Source of the DNA: Candidatus Peregrinibacteria bacterium
GTDB lineage: Bacteria; Patescibacteriota; Gracilibacteria; UBA1369; PNNO01
NCBI GenBank assembly: GCA_030595015.1
Contig: JAUVDZ010000020.1
Coordinates: 1 to 12,118, forward strand
Direction of reading: 5' to 3'
Length of the DNA: 12,118 nt
Shown: positions 1-7,156 of the stretch, in pieces
Layout: each line of letters begins with the position of its first letter
Position numbering within the stretch: position 1 is the stretch's first letter
The notes under the pieces: generated by a model
Databases searched by the model: none
Told to the model about the DNA's origin: nothing
The model's input: only the letters and a program-made list of their open reading frames with translations
Made by a program: the position numbers and the translations under genes

Positions 1-70
1 TGTTCATTGCTATTTGAATGAAGGAGAGCATTAAAGCATATTTAAAGGTTCACGTCCACTAATGTTATAG

Positions 71-110
71 AAAAATAAAAAAACCACCCCTATAAAACAA
101 GAGGCGGCTT
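71..110 (-). terminator. Rho-independent terminator of the 126-509 membrane protein gene
   Basis: Read on the minus strand, an 11-bp stem (arms at 110-100 and 91-81, some G-U pairs) with an 8-nt A/T-rich loop is followed by a U-rich tail encoded by 80-71. It sits 16 bp past the stop of the minus-strand membrane protein gene. The plus strand also has a short T run after the stem, so it could stop transcription entering from the left too. The bases 1-70 hold no gene that I can support. Confidence 0.75.
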
Positions 111-125
111 TTTATACAAAAATTT

Positions 126-509
126 TTATAGCCACGCGTAATATCCCAAATAAAGTCCTCCAACAATCCAAATTACAGCCCCAAGCGGAAGCAGCCATTT
201 CGTTTTCATTAAACTATTAATAAGTTTTTCCATTTCTTTTGGCAAAAGAAGCAAAATCACACCTTTAAGCACTGCTCCCCAACCAACGATTGTAATAAGC
301 ACTTCCCAGCTTGCAACCCACACATTGTGAGCAAGCACGAGAACAACACCGGTAACAAGCGTAACCATAGCCGTAAAAAGCATTAGGCCTTCATTTTTCA
401 TCCAGGATTTATAAGCTTTTACGTAGTAACCATTTCGTAGCAGTAAAGCCAGCCCGATAACTACGAGCACAACCGACATCAACTGCGCCAAATAAAGAGA
501 AAGTTCCAT
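126..509 (-). CDS. Small four-helix integral membrane protein, function unknown
   Basis: A 127-residue protein that is almost entirely membrane-embedded. Hydrophobic segments fall at about residues 8-25, 41-61, 68-90 and 104-125, joined by short polar loops, including basic ones around 25-38 and 91-103. I do not recognise the family. I chose the ATG at 509. An in-frame GTG at 542 would add 11 mostly polar residues, but an extended -10 element (TGGTATAGT, 549-541) overlaps that GTG and would start the transcript near 534, downstream of it. The gene is monocistronic, transcribed away from rny, and ends in a good terminator. No enzymatic motif is visible; a small transporter accessory or envelope protein is possible, but nothing in the sequence decides this. 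Confidence 0.7.
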   Translation of the reverse strand: MELSLYLAQLMSVVLVVIGLALLLRNGYYVKAYKSWMKNEGLMLFTAMVTLVTGVVLVLAHNVWVASWEVLITIVGWGAVLKGVILLLLPKEMEKLINSLMKTKWLLPLGAVIWIVGGLYLGYYAWL

Positions 510-540
510 ACTCTTTTGGGTTAAGAATAAATCATTCTTC

Positions 541-549
541 ACTATACCA
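541..549 (-). promoter_or_regulatory. Extended -10 promoter for the 126-509 gene
   Basis: The minus strand reads TGGTATAGT, an extended -10 element (TGn plus a 5/6 match to TATAAT). No recognisable -35 hexamer lies 16-18 bp upstream, which is usual for extended -10 promoters. The predicted start near 534 gives a leader of about 25 nt to the ATG at 509. Confidence 0.5.
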
Positions 550-561
550 TATGATTGCCAG

Positions 562-592
562 AGAAAGGACTTTCTCTGAGAAAGTCCTTTCT
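562..592. repeat. Perfect palindrome, 15-bp arms around one base, between divergent promoters
   Basis: The left arm AGAAAGGACTTTCTC (562-576) and its exact reverse complement (578-592) flank T577. Each half is itself nearly palindromic (GAGAAAG-GA-CTTTCTC at 561-576), so the site looks like two tandem copies of a 16-bp dyad. No T run follows on either strand, so a terminator is unlikely. It lies upstream of both inferred promoters (541-549 minus, 624-652 plus), so it should not be transcribed from either. That favours a DNA-level role such as an operator, or a small palindromic repeat. Confidence 0.8.
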
Positions 593-623
593 TAAAGAAA
601 GTTCATCACAGCGACCTTTTCCT

Positions 624-652
624 TTGCTTTTCAGCTTGAATAAGAGTAAAAT
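624..652 (+). promoter_or_regulatory. Sigma70-type promoter for rny
   Basis: TTGCTT (624-629) and TAAAAT (647-652) are separated by exactly 17 bp. A start near 659 gives a leader of about 25 nt with a small hairpin (TGCG-CAAG-CGCA). No Shine-Dalgarno motif precedes the rny ATG. Confidence 0.55.
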
Positions 653-684
653 ATCGCTGCGCAAGCGCATAAATATGCAAAAAT

Positions 685-2220
685 ATGACTTTAATAGATA
701 TCTTAATTGTAGCAGGAGCTCTCATCCTTGGCGCGATCGTAAGCCAGGCGGTTTTTAGCAGAATAAAATTTGTTGATTTTGATAAGTCGAAAAAGAAAGC
801 TGAGGAAATGCTTAAAAACAGCAAGGAAGAGGCAGCAAAGGTTCGTTTAGAAGCCCGCGAAAAAACTGAGAATGTGAAGCAAAACACTGAAGATACGATT
901 AATCAGATGAAAACGCTTATCCACACAATTGAACAAAATGTAAAATTTAAAGAAGAAGCGCTTGATCGAAGAGAAAGAAAAAATGACCATCTTCGTGGCG
1001 TAGCTTTAGATCTAGAGTCTCAAATCAAGGCAAGTGAAGACAAGCACATTCAATTAGAAGAAATGGTTAGGCAAAAACTTGCAACAAGATGTGGTGAACG
1101 TATTGAAAATCTTAAACAGGCATTGATCAAGAATTTCGAAGCAAACATAACTAATGATTCAGCTGAAAAGATTTCAAAACAAGTTGAATATGCTCGTGAA
1201 AATGCAGAAAAAATTGCTAAAGAAATTCTTAAATCTTCAATGCAAAAATTTGCTGACGAAACATCTGTAGAAAAAAAAGAAGCAAAAGTTAAGGTTAGAC
1301 GAGAGGAACAAAAAGCTGTAATCGTAGGGCGAAACGCTGAAAACATCAAGCTTATAGAAGAGCTATTAAGTATTGATGTGATTTTCAATGATGAGCCAAA
1401 TACAATTACAATTGCGACTTTTGATTTACTAAGAAAAAACGTGGCACGTGTGGTGATTGAAAAATTAGTAAAGCGTCGAAGAGTAAATGAAAAAGATATC
1501 AGAGATGCAATCGCCGCTGCTAAAAAAGAAATAGAACAAGATCTTTTTGCAGTTGGAGAAAAAGCTATAAAAAAGATGAAGTTTAAGCGGAAATTTCCAA
1601 AGGAGCTTATCAAAATTATTGGACGCCTTAAGTACAGAACAAGTTACGGTCAAAATATTCTTCTTCACTCATTTGAAGTTGCATCAATGGCCGAACTTCT
1701 TGCCGGCGAATTAGGTTTGGATCCACAATCTACAAAGGTTGCAGCATTCTTTCATGATATTGGAAAAGCGATCGATCAGCATGTAGAAGGTTCATCGCAT
1801 GATGTTTTATCAAGAGAAATCATGACAAAATACGGTTGTTTTACTGACGAAGAAATTCATGCTGCCTGGACTCATCACGAAGCAGAGACGCCAAATACGC
1901 CTATGGCAAGGCTTGTTATGGCTTCTGATGCCATTTCGGCTGGTCGTCCTGGTGCTCGTCAGGAATCTTTAGATAAATATATTGAACGCCTTAAAGCACT
2001 TGAAGAAATTGCTCATTCGTTTGCTGGTGTTAGCAAAACTTTTGCGATTTCTGCGGGTCGCGAATTAAGAGTAATGGTTACGCCTGAAGAAATTCAAGAC
2101 GCTGATATGGAGGATATGGCAAAGGGAATTGTGGATCAAATTGAGGAAAATTTAAGTTACCCAGGAAAAATTAAAGTAAATATTATACGTCGAACAAGGG
2201 CTGTCGACTATGCAAAATAA
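685..2220 (+). CDS. rny: Ribonuclease Y (membrane-anchored endoribonuclease)
   Basis: A 511-residue RNase Y, which initiates mRNA decay by endonucleolytic cleavage at the membrane. Order of domains: a transmembrane anchor at about 3-24, a long charged coiled coil at about 30-205, a KH RNA-binding domain at about 208-285, and an HD phosphohydrolase domain at about 320-420. The metal-binding HD pair is H357-D358 in FFHDIGKAIDQHVEGS, followed by THHEA (396-400) and the family signature RPGARQESLDKYIERL (421-436). Length matches the usual ~520 residues. The KH loop reads GRNAENI (215-221), where the family usually has GREGRNI, so the second glycine of GxxG is lost. The last 11 nt overlap the next gene. 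ATG 685 is chosen because the anchor starts immediately after it. Confidence 0.96.
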   Translation: MTLIDILIVAGALILGAIVSQAVFSRIKFVDFDKSKKKAEEMLKNSKEEAAKVRLEAREKTENVKQNTEDTINQMKTLIHTIEQNVKFKEEALDRRERKNDHLRGVALDLESQIKASEDKHIQLEEMVRQKLATRCGERIENLKQALIKNFEANITNDSAEKISKQVEYARENAEKIAKEILKSSMQKFADETSVEKKEAKVKVRREEQKAVIVGRNAENIKLIEELLSIDVIFNDEPNTITIATFDLLRKNVARVVIEKLVKRRRVNEKDIRDAIAAAKKEIEQDLFAVGEKAIKKMKFKRKFPKELIKIIGRLKYRTSYGQNILLHSFEVASMAELLAGELGLDPQSTKVAAFFHDIGKAIDQHVEGSSHDVLSREIMTKYGCFTDEEIHAAWTHHEAETPNTPMARLVMASDAISAGRPGARQESLDKYIERLKALEEIAHSFAGVSKTFAISAGRELRVMVTPEEIQDADMEDMAKGIVDQIEENLSYPGKIKVNIIRRTRAVDYAK

Positions 2221-2509
2221 CCTTTTTAAAATGTTTGGAAGAAAGAAGAAAGATAAGAAAAAAAAGAAAGGCATGATGGAAAAAGTTGTGATGGGTGCAA
2301 TTGTGGGAGGCGCAATTGGATCTGTTGTTGGGATGACTGTTGCTCCAAAAAAAGGGGAAGAGACAAGGCAAATCCTCAGAGATAAAGGAACAGAAGCTTA
2401 TAATAAAAGTCGAGAATTTATGAAAGAACATGAACAAGAAATTCAGGATGTAAAGAAAAAGAGTGGCAGAATTTGGCAATATTTAAAAAAACGTTTACGA
2501 AAAAAATAG
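2210..2509 (+). CDS. YtxH-like small membrane protein
   Basis: A 99-residue protein with a lysine-rich start (residues 10-20), a glycine-rich hydrophobic helix (about 26-45, GAIVGGAIGSVVGMTVAP), then PKKGEETR and a basic helical tail ending LKKRLRKK. A short Gly-rich helix followed by AP-K-GEETR is the signature of the YtxH family, general-stress-type small membrane proteins of unclear function. ATG 2210 has AAGGG about 9 nt upstream, one of the few good ribosome sites here; ATG 2231 is an alternative. The gene overlaps the end of rny by 11 nt in another frame, so the two are very probably co-transcribed and translationally coupled. Whether it acts with RNase Y is unknown. Confidence 0.8.
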   Translation: MQNNLFKMFGRKKKDKKKKKGMMEKVVMGAIVGGAIGSVVGMTVAPKKGEETRQILRDKGTEAYNKSREFMKEHEQEIQDVKKKSGRIWQYLKKRLRKK

Positions 2510-2522
2510 AATTAGGTACAAT
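2494..2522 (+). promoter_or_regulatory. Possible promoter for the VanW-family gene
   Basis: TTTACG (2494-2499) and TACAAT (2517-2522) are 17 bp apart and overlap the end of the YtxH-like gene. A start near 2529 would leave about 20 nt before the ATG at 2549, with AAGG about 5 nt upstream of that ATG. Read-through from rny is equally possible. Confidence 0.3.
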
Positions 2523-2548
2523 TACAAACCTTCGTTTATATAAGGCTT

Positions 2549-4639
2549 ATGGCAAAAAAGAAGAAGAAGCAGTCGCAGAAAATAAAGAAGGCTAATTTAA
2601 AAAAAGCCCAGGTTAAGCGTGCAAAAAAACAACAGACAAAAAAGAAGCAGCAAACAAAGAAAAAACCGCAGCCAGCTAAACAAAAGCAGGTTAAACAAAA
2701 GGCTAAACCTGCTCCGCCGACTAAGCAAAAAAAGCCTTCGAAAATTAAAAAAACATATGCAATTATTAAAAAGAAAATTGTACACGATTTTCGAAAACCT
2801 TCAATTGCCGTGGTTTCAGCGTTGGCTTTATTTATAATTTTTCAAATTACATCAATTATTCTTACATCAAGTCTTGTAAATCAGGTTGCTCCGGGTACCC
2901 GCGTTGCCGGAATCAATCTCGCTTCTCTTAAAATGGATGAAGCATATAACAGGTTAGTGGCTAGTGGAGGGGAATTTATGGAACAGCCAGTTACAATTAA
3001 ATTTAACAATCAGGAAATCGCACTATTGCCGGCTCAGCTAGGGATTGAGCTTGATACTCCTGCAACAATTGCAGAAGTTGATTTCGTAAAATTTGATAAT
3101 TCGAATCTTGCAACTATTGTAAGTGCTGCATGGACTCGTGATGACTTGGCTTATGTAAGCAATATTGATATTGAGAACGCACGGCAAATAATTGAAGAAC
3201 AATTCGTATTTGATGAACAAAAAACTCACAATGCAAGATTAGCTTTTGAAGATGGGGTACTCACAATAGTTCCTGAAAATGCAGGCAAAGCAATCGACAC
3301 AAGACAGCTTTATCAGGATATTAAAGACCGCACGAACAGGCTTTCACATGATCCGATTGAAGTCATCGCTCATGACTTCACACCGCTTGTTACTGCCGTA
3401 GATCTTGAAGCACAGTTAGATGATATTAAAGACAAACTTAATCAAACAATCGCTTTAAATTATGAAAATTTTAACTTTAATCTTCAGTTAATCAATAATA
3501 TAGATTGGGTTAGATTTGGGTACACAGATGTTCTTAATATTGGAGAAACAGCCAGTCTTGATCTTGAACTTCCAAAAGGTAGTTTGTTTGAATTCCCGGA
3601 ACCAATTACACTTAAAAATCAGTTGCAAATTGAAATCCTTGAAGAGCCATTTAGCGCTTATGTTACAGAAAAACTCACTCCTCTTCTTGAGACTCTTCCT
3701 GAAGATGTGAAAATTTATACAGACGAAGAAGGTAATACAATTATCGAAGGAAAAGGAGAAAATGGACAAACGATTAATCGAGATTTTTTATTAAAAGGAG
3801 TTATGCTTGCAGTGAATAGTCGAATTGACGAAGTGCCGATCCCTATACAGTTTCAGCCGGCTAACGTTGATGTTTCTGAAGATCTTCAAAAGCTTGGAAT
3901 CACAGAATTAATATCAACAGGGCGCAGTGCATTTGCAGGGTCAACCTGGAGTAGAATCCATAATATCAACACAGGGATCAGCAAATTCCAGGGTCACATC
4001 ATCAAACCCGGAGAAACTTTTTCATTCAATACGATACTCGGTCCGGTTGATGCATACACCGGGTATAAGCCAGAATTGGTTATAAAACCTGAGGGAACAA
4101 TCCCGGAATATGGAGGCGGACTTTGTCAGGTTTCATCAACAATGTATAGAGCGGCTTTATTAGCAGGACTCCCAATAGTTGAACGATCTCCTCATTCTTA
4201 TGCGGTTTCTTATTACTCGCAACTTTACGGATATGGGCTTGATGCAACGATTTATCCGGGTGTTCATGATATTCGATTTGTTAATGACACGCCTGCTCAT
4301 ATTTTGATTCAGGGATACACAGAAGATACTCGTGCATTTTTTAAATTTTATGGAACAAGTGATGGTAGAAGCACAGAATTAGAAGGTCCGTACTTGGGTG
4401 GATATCATGCTCCAGGACCGGCTCAAATAATTGAAACTGCTTCAATGGCACCGGGAACAAGAAAACAAATGGAAGTGCCGCATACAGGATTTAACGCAAC
4501 CTGGTACAGACATTTAACAAATGCTGCAGGCGAAACAGTTAAAGAAGCAATTTATTCTCAATATCGGGCTATTCCGGCAAAAATATTAGTAGGGCCGGCA
4601 GCAGCAGTTGAAGCAGCAGAACCGTCTGTCGAAACTTAA
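2549..4639 (+). CDS. VanW-family cell-wall protein with lysine-rich cytoplasmic tail
   Basis: A 696-residue, type II-like membrane protein. Residues 1-80 are extremely basic (33 lysines, with repeats such as QQTKKK). One transmembrane helix lies at about 84-109, and the rest should be outside the cell. Residues 110-440 form two copies of a peptidoglycan-binding (YoaR/PG_binding_4-like) module; the first begins VAPGTRVAGINLASLKMDEA. The VanW domain covers about 457-600, with KPGETFSFN (486-494), GGGLCQVSSTMYRAAL (522-537) and ERSPHSYAV (545-553). The C-terminus ends with a small beta module (GETVKEAIYSQYRAIP). VanW proteins occur with vancomycin-resistance operons but are mostly housekeeping envelope proteins of unsettled biochemistry; nothing here indicates resistance. 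It ends tail to tail with the TPR gene, overlapping by 4 nt. Confidence 0.92.
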   Translation: MAKKKKKQSQKIKKANLKKAQVKRAKKQQTKKKQQTKKKPQPAKQKQVKQKAKPAPPTKQKKPSKIKKTYAIIKKKIVHDFRKPSIAVVSALALFIIFQITSIILTSSLVNQVAPGTRVAGINLASLKMDEAYNRLVASGGEFMEQPVTIKFNNQEIALLPAQLGIELDTPATIAEVDFVKFDNSNLATIVSAAWTRDDLAYVSNIDIENARQIIEEQFVFDEQKTHNARLAFEDGVLTIVPENAGKAIDTRQLYQDIKDRTNRLSHDPIEVIAHDFTPLVTAVDLEAQLDDIKDKLNQTIALNYENFNFNLQLINNIDWVRFGYTDVLNIGETASLDLELPKGSLFEFPEPITLKNQLQIEILEEPFSAYVTEKLTPLLETLPEDVKIYTDEEGNTIIEGKGENGQTINRDFLLKGVMLAVNSRIDEVPIPIQFQPANVDVSEDLQKLGITELISTGRSAFAGSTWSRIHNINTGISKFQGHIIKPGETFSFNTILGPVDAYTGYKPELVIKPEGTIPEYGGGLCQVSSTMYRAALLAGLPIVERSPHSYAVSYYSQLYGYGLDATIYPGVHDIRFVNDTPAHILIQGYTEDTRAFFKFYGTSDGRSTELEGPYLGGYHAPGPAQIIETASMAPGTRKQMEVPHTGFNATWYRHLTNAAGETVKEAIYSQYRAIPAKILVGPAAAVEAAEPSVET

Positions 4640-5382
4640 CCTTCGATTTCTTTTTCCATTTCTAATGCAATCCTATTTTCAGGAGCTTCTTTTAGTGCAA
4701 GGCGAAGGTAATATTTTGCTTGCGAGTTTTTGCCAAGTTCATGTTGAAAATCAGCAAATGTTAATAAGAAGTTAACATTTTGAGGATCAAGGCTTATAGC
4801 TTTTTTATACATCTCCTCAGCTTTTAAATTGTCTTTTAACGCACGATATACTTCTGCAGTGCTCATAAACCGTCCAGCTCTTGAAGAGTCTAATATGATC
4901 GCTTTTAAGTATGCTTCCAAAGATTCTTTAAGATTTTTTTGTTCATATAAAGCACGTCCCAAATTACTATGCGCAACAGCATCTTCTTCATTTTCTTCAA
5001 TTAATTCCCGAAAGATTTTTTCTGCCTGATCAAATAATTCACTTTTCAAATAAATTAAACCAAGTTTTTTACTGGCATCTTTATAGTTTTTATCGATTTT
5101 ATATACTTTTTCAAAATGTTCCTTTGACTCATTTAGCTCACCGTTTTCAAAAGAGGCCATAGCCCGCGTATAATAGATTTTAATTTGAGTATCTTTGTTT
5201 CCATGTACAGCTTTTTCTTTTTTCTTCCTATCTCTATGAAAAAATTTCAACATAGATTTTACAGCTTTATTTTTTTCGTCAATAAACATTTTTTCAATTT
5301 GCACGCCTTTCATAACAATGAAATATTGGCGTACAAAAATTAGAATTAAAGCCAGAAATGATAAAGCAACTATATAAATCAT
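4636..5382 (-). CDS. Membrane-anchored TPR protein
   Basis: A 248-residue protein with an N-terminal transmembrane helix (about 2-23), a charged linker rich in Lys (about 28-62), and about five tetratricopeptide repeats from residue 67 to 238. The clearest are AVAHSNLGRALYEQKNLKES (135-154) with AYLKAIILD after it, and GRFMSTAEVYRALKDNLKAE with MYKKAISLDP (170-200). TPR arrays bind partner proteins, here presumably on the cytoplasmic side of the membrane; the partner is unknown. It is the last gene of the murF-holB-ricT operon. Its ATG directly follows the ricT stop (TAAATG), so reinitiation by the same ribosomes is likely. In Firmicutes this place after ricT is held by yabA, to which this protein shows no resemblance. 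Confidence 0.88.
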   Translation of the reverse strand: MIYIVALSFLALILIFVRQYFIVMKGVQIEKMFIDEKNKAVKSMLKFFHRDRKKKEKAVHGNKDTQIKIYYTRAMASFENGELNESKEHFEKVYKIDKNYKDASKKLGLIYLKSELFDQAEKIFRELIEENEEDAVAHSNLGRALYEQKNLKESLEAYLKAIILDSSRAGRFMSTAEVYRALKDNLKAEEMYKKAISLDPQNVNFLLTFADFQHELGKNSQAKYYLRLALKEAPENRIALEMEKEIEG

Positions 5383-6225
5383 TTAAGATTCGTTAGAGTA
5401 CTCACCTTTGCCTTCGGTTACCACCTTTTTAATATCAGCAATAGGGACAATTTCAAAACTATGATCAGGATACAACAATTTAATTTTTTGATTTAATATA
5501 TCAAGTCCAATTACTTTTGCATCACCTTTTTTAACTTTAACAATGCTTCCGTATTTTGGAAGATTTTTCTTTAATTTTTTATATTCACTAACTTCATATC
5601 TTAAGCAGCACATTAATTTGCCGCAGCACCCAGACAGTTTTGCGCTACCTTTGCTTTCTAAATTTTGAGATCGTACCATATCCATAGTTATACTTTGTAA
5701 GTCATTAAGCCAATTTGAGCAGCATAGTCCTTTCCCGCATTTCCCTCTTCCACTCACGATTCTTGCTTTGTCTCGTGGTCCTATTTGTTGTAAGTGGATT
5801 TGTTTTTGAAAAGTTTTTGCCAGATCTTTTACTAATTCTCTAAAATCTACGCGGTCATCAGCTGTAAAAATAAAATTAATTCGACTTCCATCTAAAGAAT
5901 ATTCAACGAATTCTAAAATCATTTCCAGTTTATGTTCTTTAATTTTATCACGACACTTAAGCATTGCATCAGCTGACTTCCCTCCATTCATTTCCATTTT
6001 TTGGATATCGTTTGCAGTAGCTTTTCTTAAAAAAGAAAAACTTTTTTGAATTTTTTCATGAGTCTCAGGGACTTCCCGCCCTGCATAATGAACACGTCCA
6101 ATATTTTCTTTATTATCCTCGTCATGATAAATTGCGTAATCATTAGCTTTCCAGTCAGTTTTATCGCCTTCTGGAATGAGGATTTCTTTACGAGTGAATT
6201 GATCAAATATACCTGTAACTTTCAT
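5383..6225 (-). CDS. ricT: RicT/YaaT, PSP1-domain Fe-S regulator of RNase Y
   Basis: A 280-residue protein of the PSP1/YaaT family. In Bacillus subtilis RicT forms the Fe-S-containing Y-complex with RicA and RicF, which directs RNase Y to selected transcripts and supports biofilm, competence and sporulation programmes. The diagnostic cysteine-rich core is present: GRGKCGKGLCCSNWLNDLQ (159-177) and KLSGCCGKLMCCLRYE (196-211), giving Cys 163, 168, 169, 200, 201, 206 and 207. QNLESKGSAKLSG between them is typical. Length matches the family. The gene sits between holB and a TPR gene, each junction being TAAATG; the order holB-ricT is conserved in Firmicutes. RNase Y, its known target in Bacillus, is encoded 3.2 kb away on the other strand. 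RicA and RicF are not in the window. Confidence 0.92.
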   Translation of the reverse strand: MKVTGIFDQFTRKEILIPEGDKTDWKANDYAIYHDEDNKENIGRVHYAGREVPETHEKIQKSFSFLRKATANDIQKMEMNGGKSADAMLKCRDKIKEHKLEMILEFVEYSLDGSRINFIFTADDRVDFRELVKDLAKTFQKQIHLQQIGPRDKARIVSGRGKCGKGLCCSNWLNDLQSITMDMVRSQNLESKGSAKLSGCCGKLMCCLRYEVSEYKKLKKNLPKYGSIVKVKKGDAKVIGLDILNQKIKLLYPDHSFEIVPIADIKKVVTEGKGEYSNES

Positions 6226-7155
6226 TTAAATTGTTGTTTTAAGTGCTAAGTTTTCAAGCGCCAGTCTCGCATTAATATTTCTTTTAAGCAGACTTCGGGT
6301 TTCTTCAGTTGACGCAAGAAGATCAAGATAATACTGCTTTTTTTCAGGAGTTATCGTATCAACGTCGATTCCTGAGTGGAGTTTTGTTCTAACCAAGTGA
6401 GTGAACACATCAAGAAATTCATCAGGCGACTTTTCTTCTTTTAAAATCTCATTAATAGTCTCAAACTTTGTATATAAAGGTTTGTCCTCCAAAAACTCAC
6501 AGAGAACATTATACATGTTTAAATACTTCTGGAGAAGCTCAGAATTTTCTAAAAGGCGAATTGCTTTTCCACTTTTTCCAAGAGAAAGCGAAGCAACCTG
6601 CTTAATTATATCCGGATCTTTATCCGGATATAAATCAGTTAATTTTTCCTCAATAAATTTATTCGAGTATGCAGTAAATTTGATTAGTCGAACTCGCGAA
6701 ATAATTGTAGGTAAAATTTCTCTGATATTTGAAGTTGTCATTATAATCATTGTATTCGGAGGAGGCTCTTCGAGCGTTTTCAAAAGGCAATTTGCAGCTT
6801 CGGGAGTTAGTCGTTCTGCCCCTTTAATAAGCAATAGTTTGTAGTTCGCTTGCTTGGTCATTTGCAATCTCGCAATAATATCTCGAATTTGTTCAATTTT
6901 AATTGATTCACCTTCGTCACTTCTTAATATAATTGTGTCTGTATGATTTCCGCTTTGCAATTGCTTACAAGTCGGACAGGTATTACAAAGATTATTATTG
7001 CATTGAAGAATATTTGCCAGTCTTTTCACAATCGAAAACTTTCCCACCCTTGAAGGGCCAGAAAATAAATAAGCATGCGTTAAATTTCCGGACTCGATAT
7101 CCTGCTCAATCATCTCTAATTGTTTTTTGTGTCCTATGATATTCCAGTTGTACAT
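6226..7155 (-). CDS. holB: DNA polymerase III delta-prime subunit
   Basis: A 309-residue AAA+ clamp-loader subunit, part of the complex that loads the sliding clamp during replication. Visible in order: IIGHKKQLEMIEQDI at the start, a P-loop-like SGPSRVGKFS (32-41), a zinc site with Cys 52, 57, 60 and 63, SIKIEQIRDI (84-93), LLIKGAERLTPEAANCLLKT (108-127) followed by LEEPPPNT, and the SRx arginine-finger region ISRV (152-155). A start at 7212 would add 19 residues encoded by the GC-rich repeat block, so I chose the ATG at 7155, which matches the family's usual beginning. No Shine-Dalgarno is present; a hairpin ends 1 nt upstream of the ATG. The stop is followed directly by the ricT ATG. Confidence 0.93.
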   Translation of the reverse strand: MYNWNIIGHKKQLEMIEQDIESGNLTHAYLFSGPSRVGKFSIVKRLANILQCNNNLCNTCPTCKQLQSGNHTDTIILRSDEGESIKIEQIRDIIARLQMTKQANYKLLLIKGAERLTPEAANCLLKTLEEPPPNTMIIMTTSNIREILPTIISRVRLIKFTAYSNKFIEEKLTDLYPDKDPDIIKQVASLSLGKSGKAIRLLENSELLQKYLNMYNVLCEFLEDKPLYTKFETINEILKEEKSPDEFLDVFTHLVRTKLHSGIDVDTITPEKKQYYLDLLASTEETRSLLKRNINARLALENLALKTTI

Positions 7156-7156
7156 T

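Noticed and set aside
1..34. Tail of a plus-strand gene entering from the left (frame 2, ending ...NEGEH stop at 32-34)
   Set aside because: Ten codons are too few to support a gene; other frames stop just as early.
1050..1613. Long minus-strand frame inside rny
   Set aside because: It is antisense to a clear RNase Y gene and is Phe/Ser-rich, as expected from the complement of Lys/Glu-rich coding DNA.
2549..4639. Vancomycin-resistance gene
   Set aside because: VanW-domain proteins are widespread envelope proteins; no vanHAX, vanY or vanRS genes are near.
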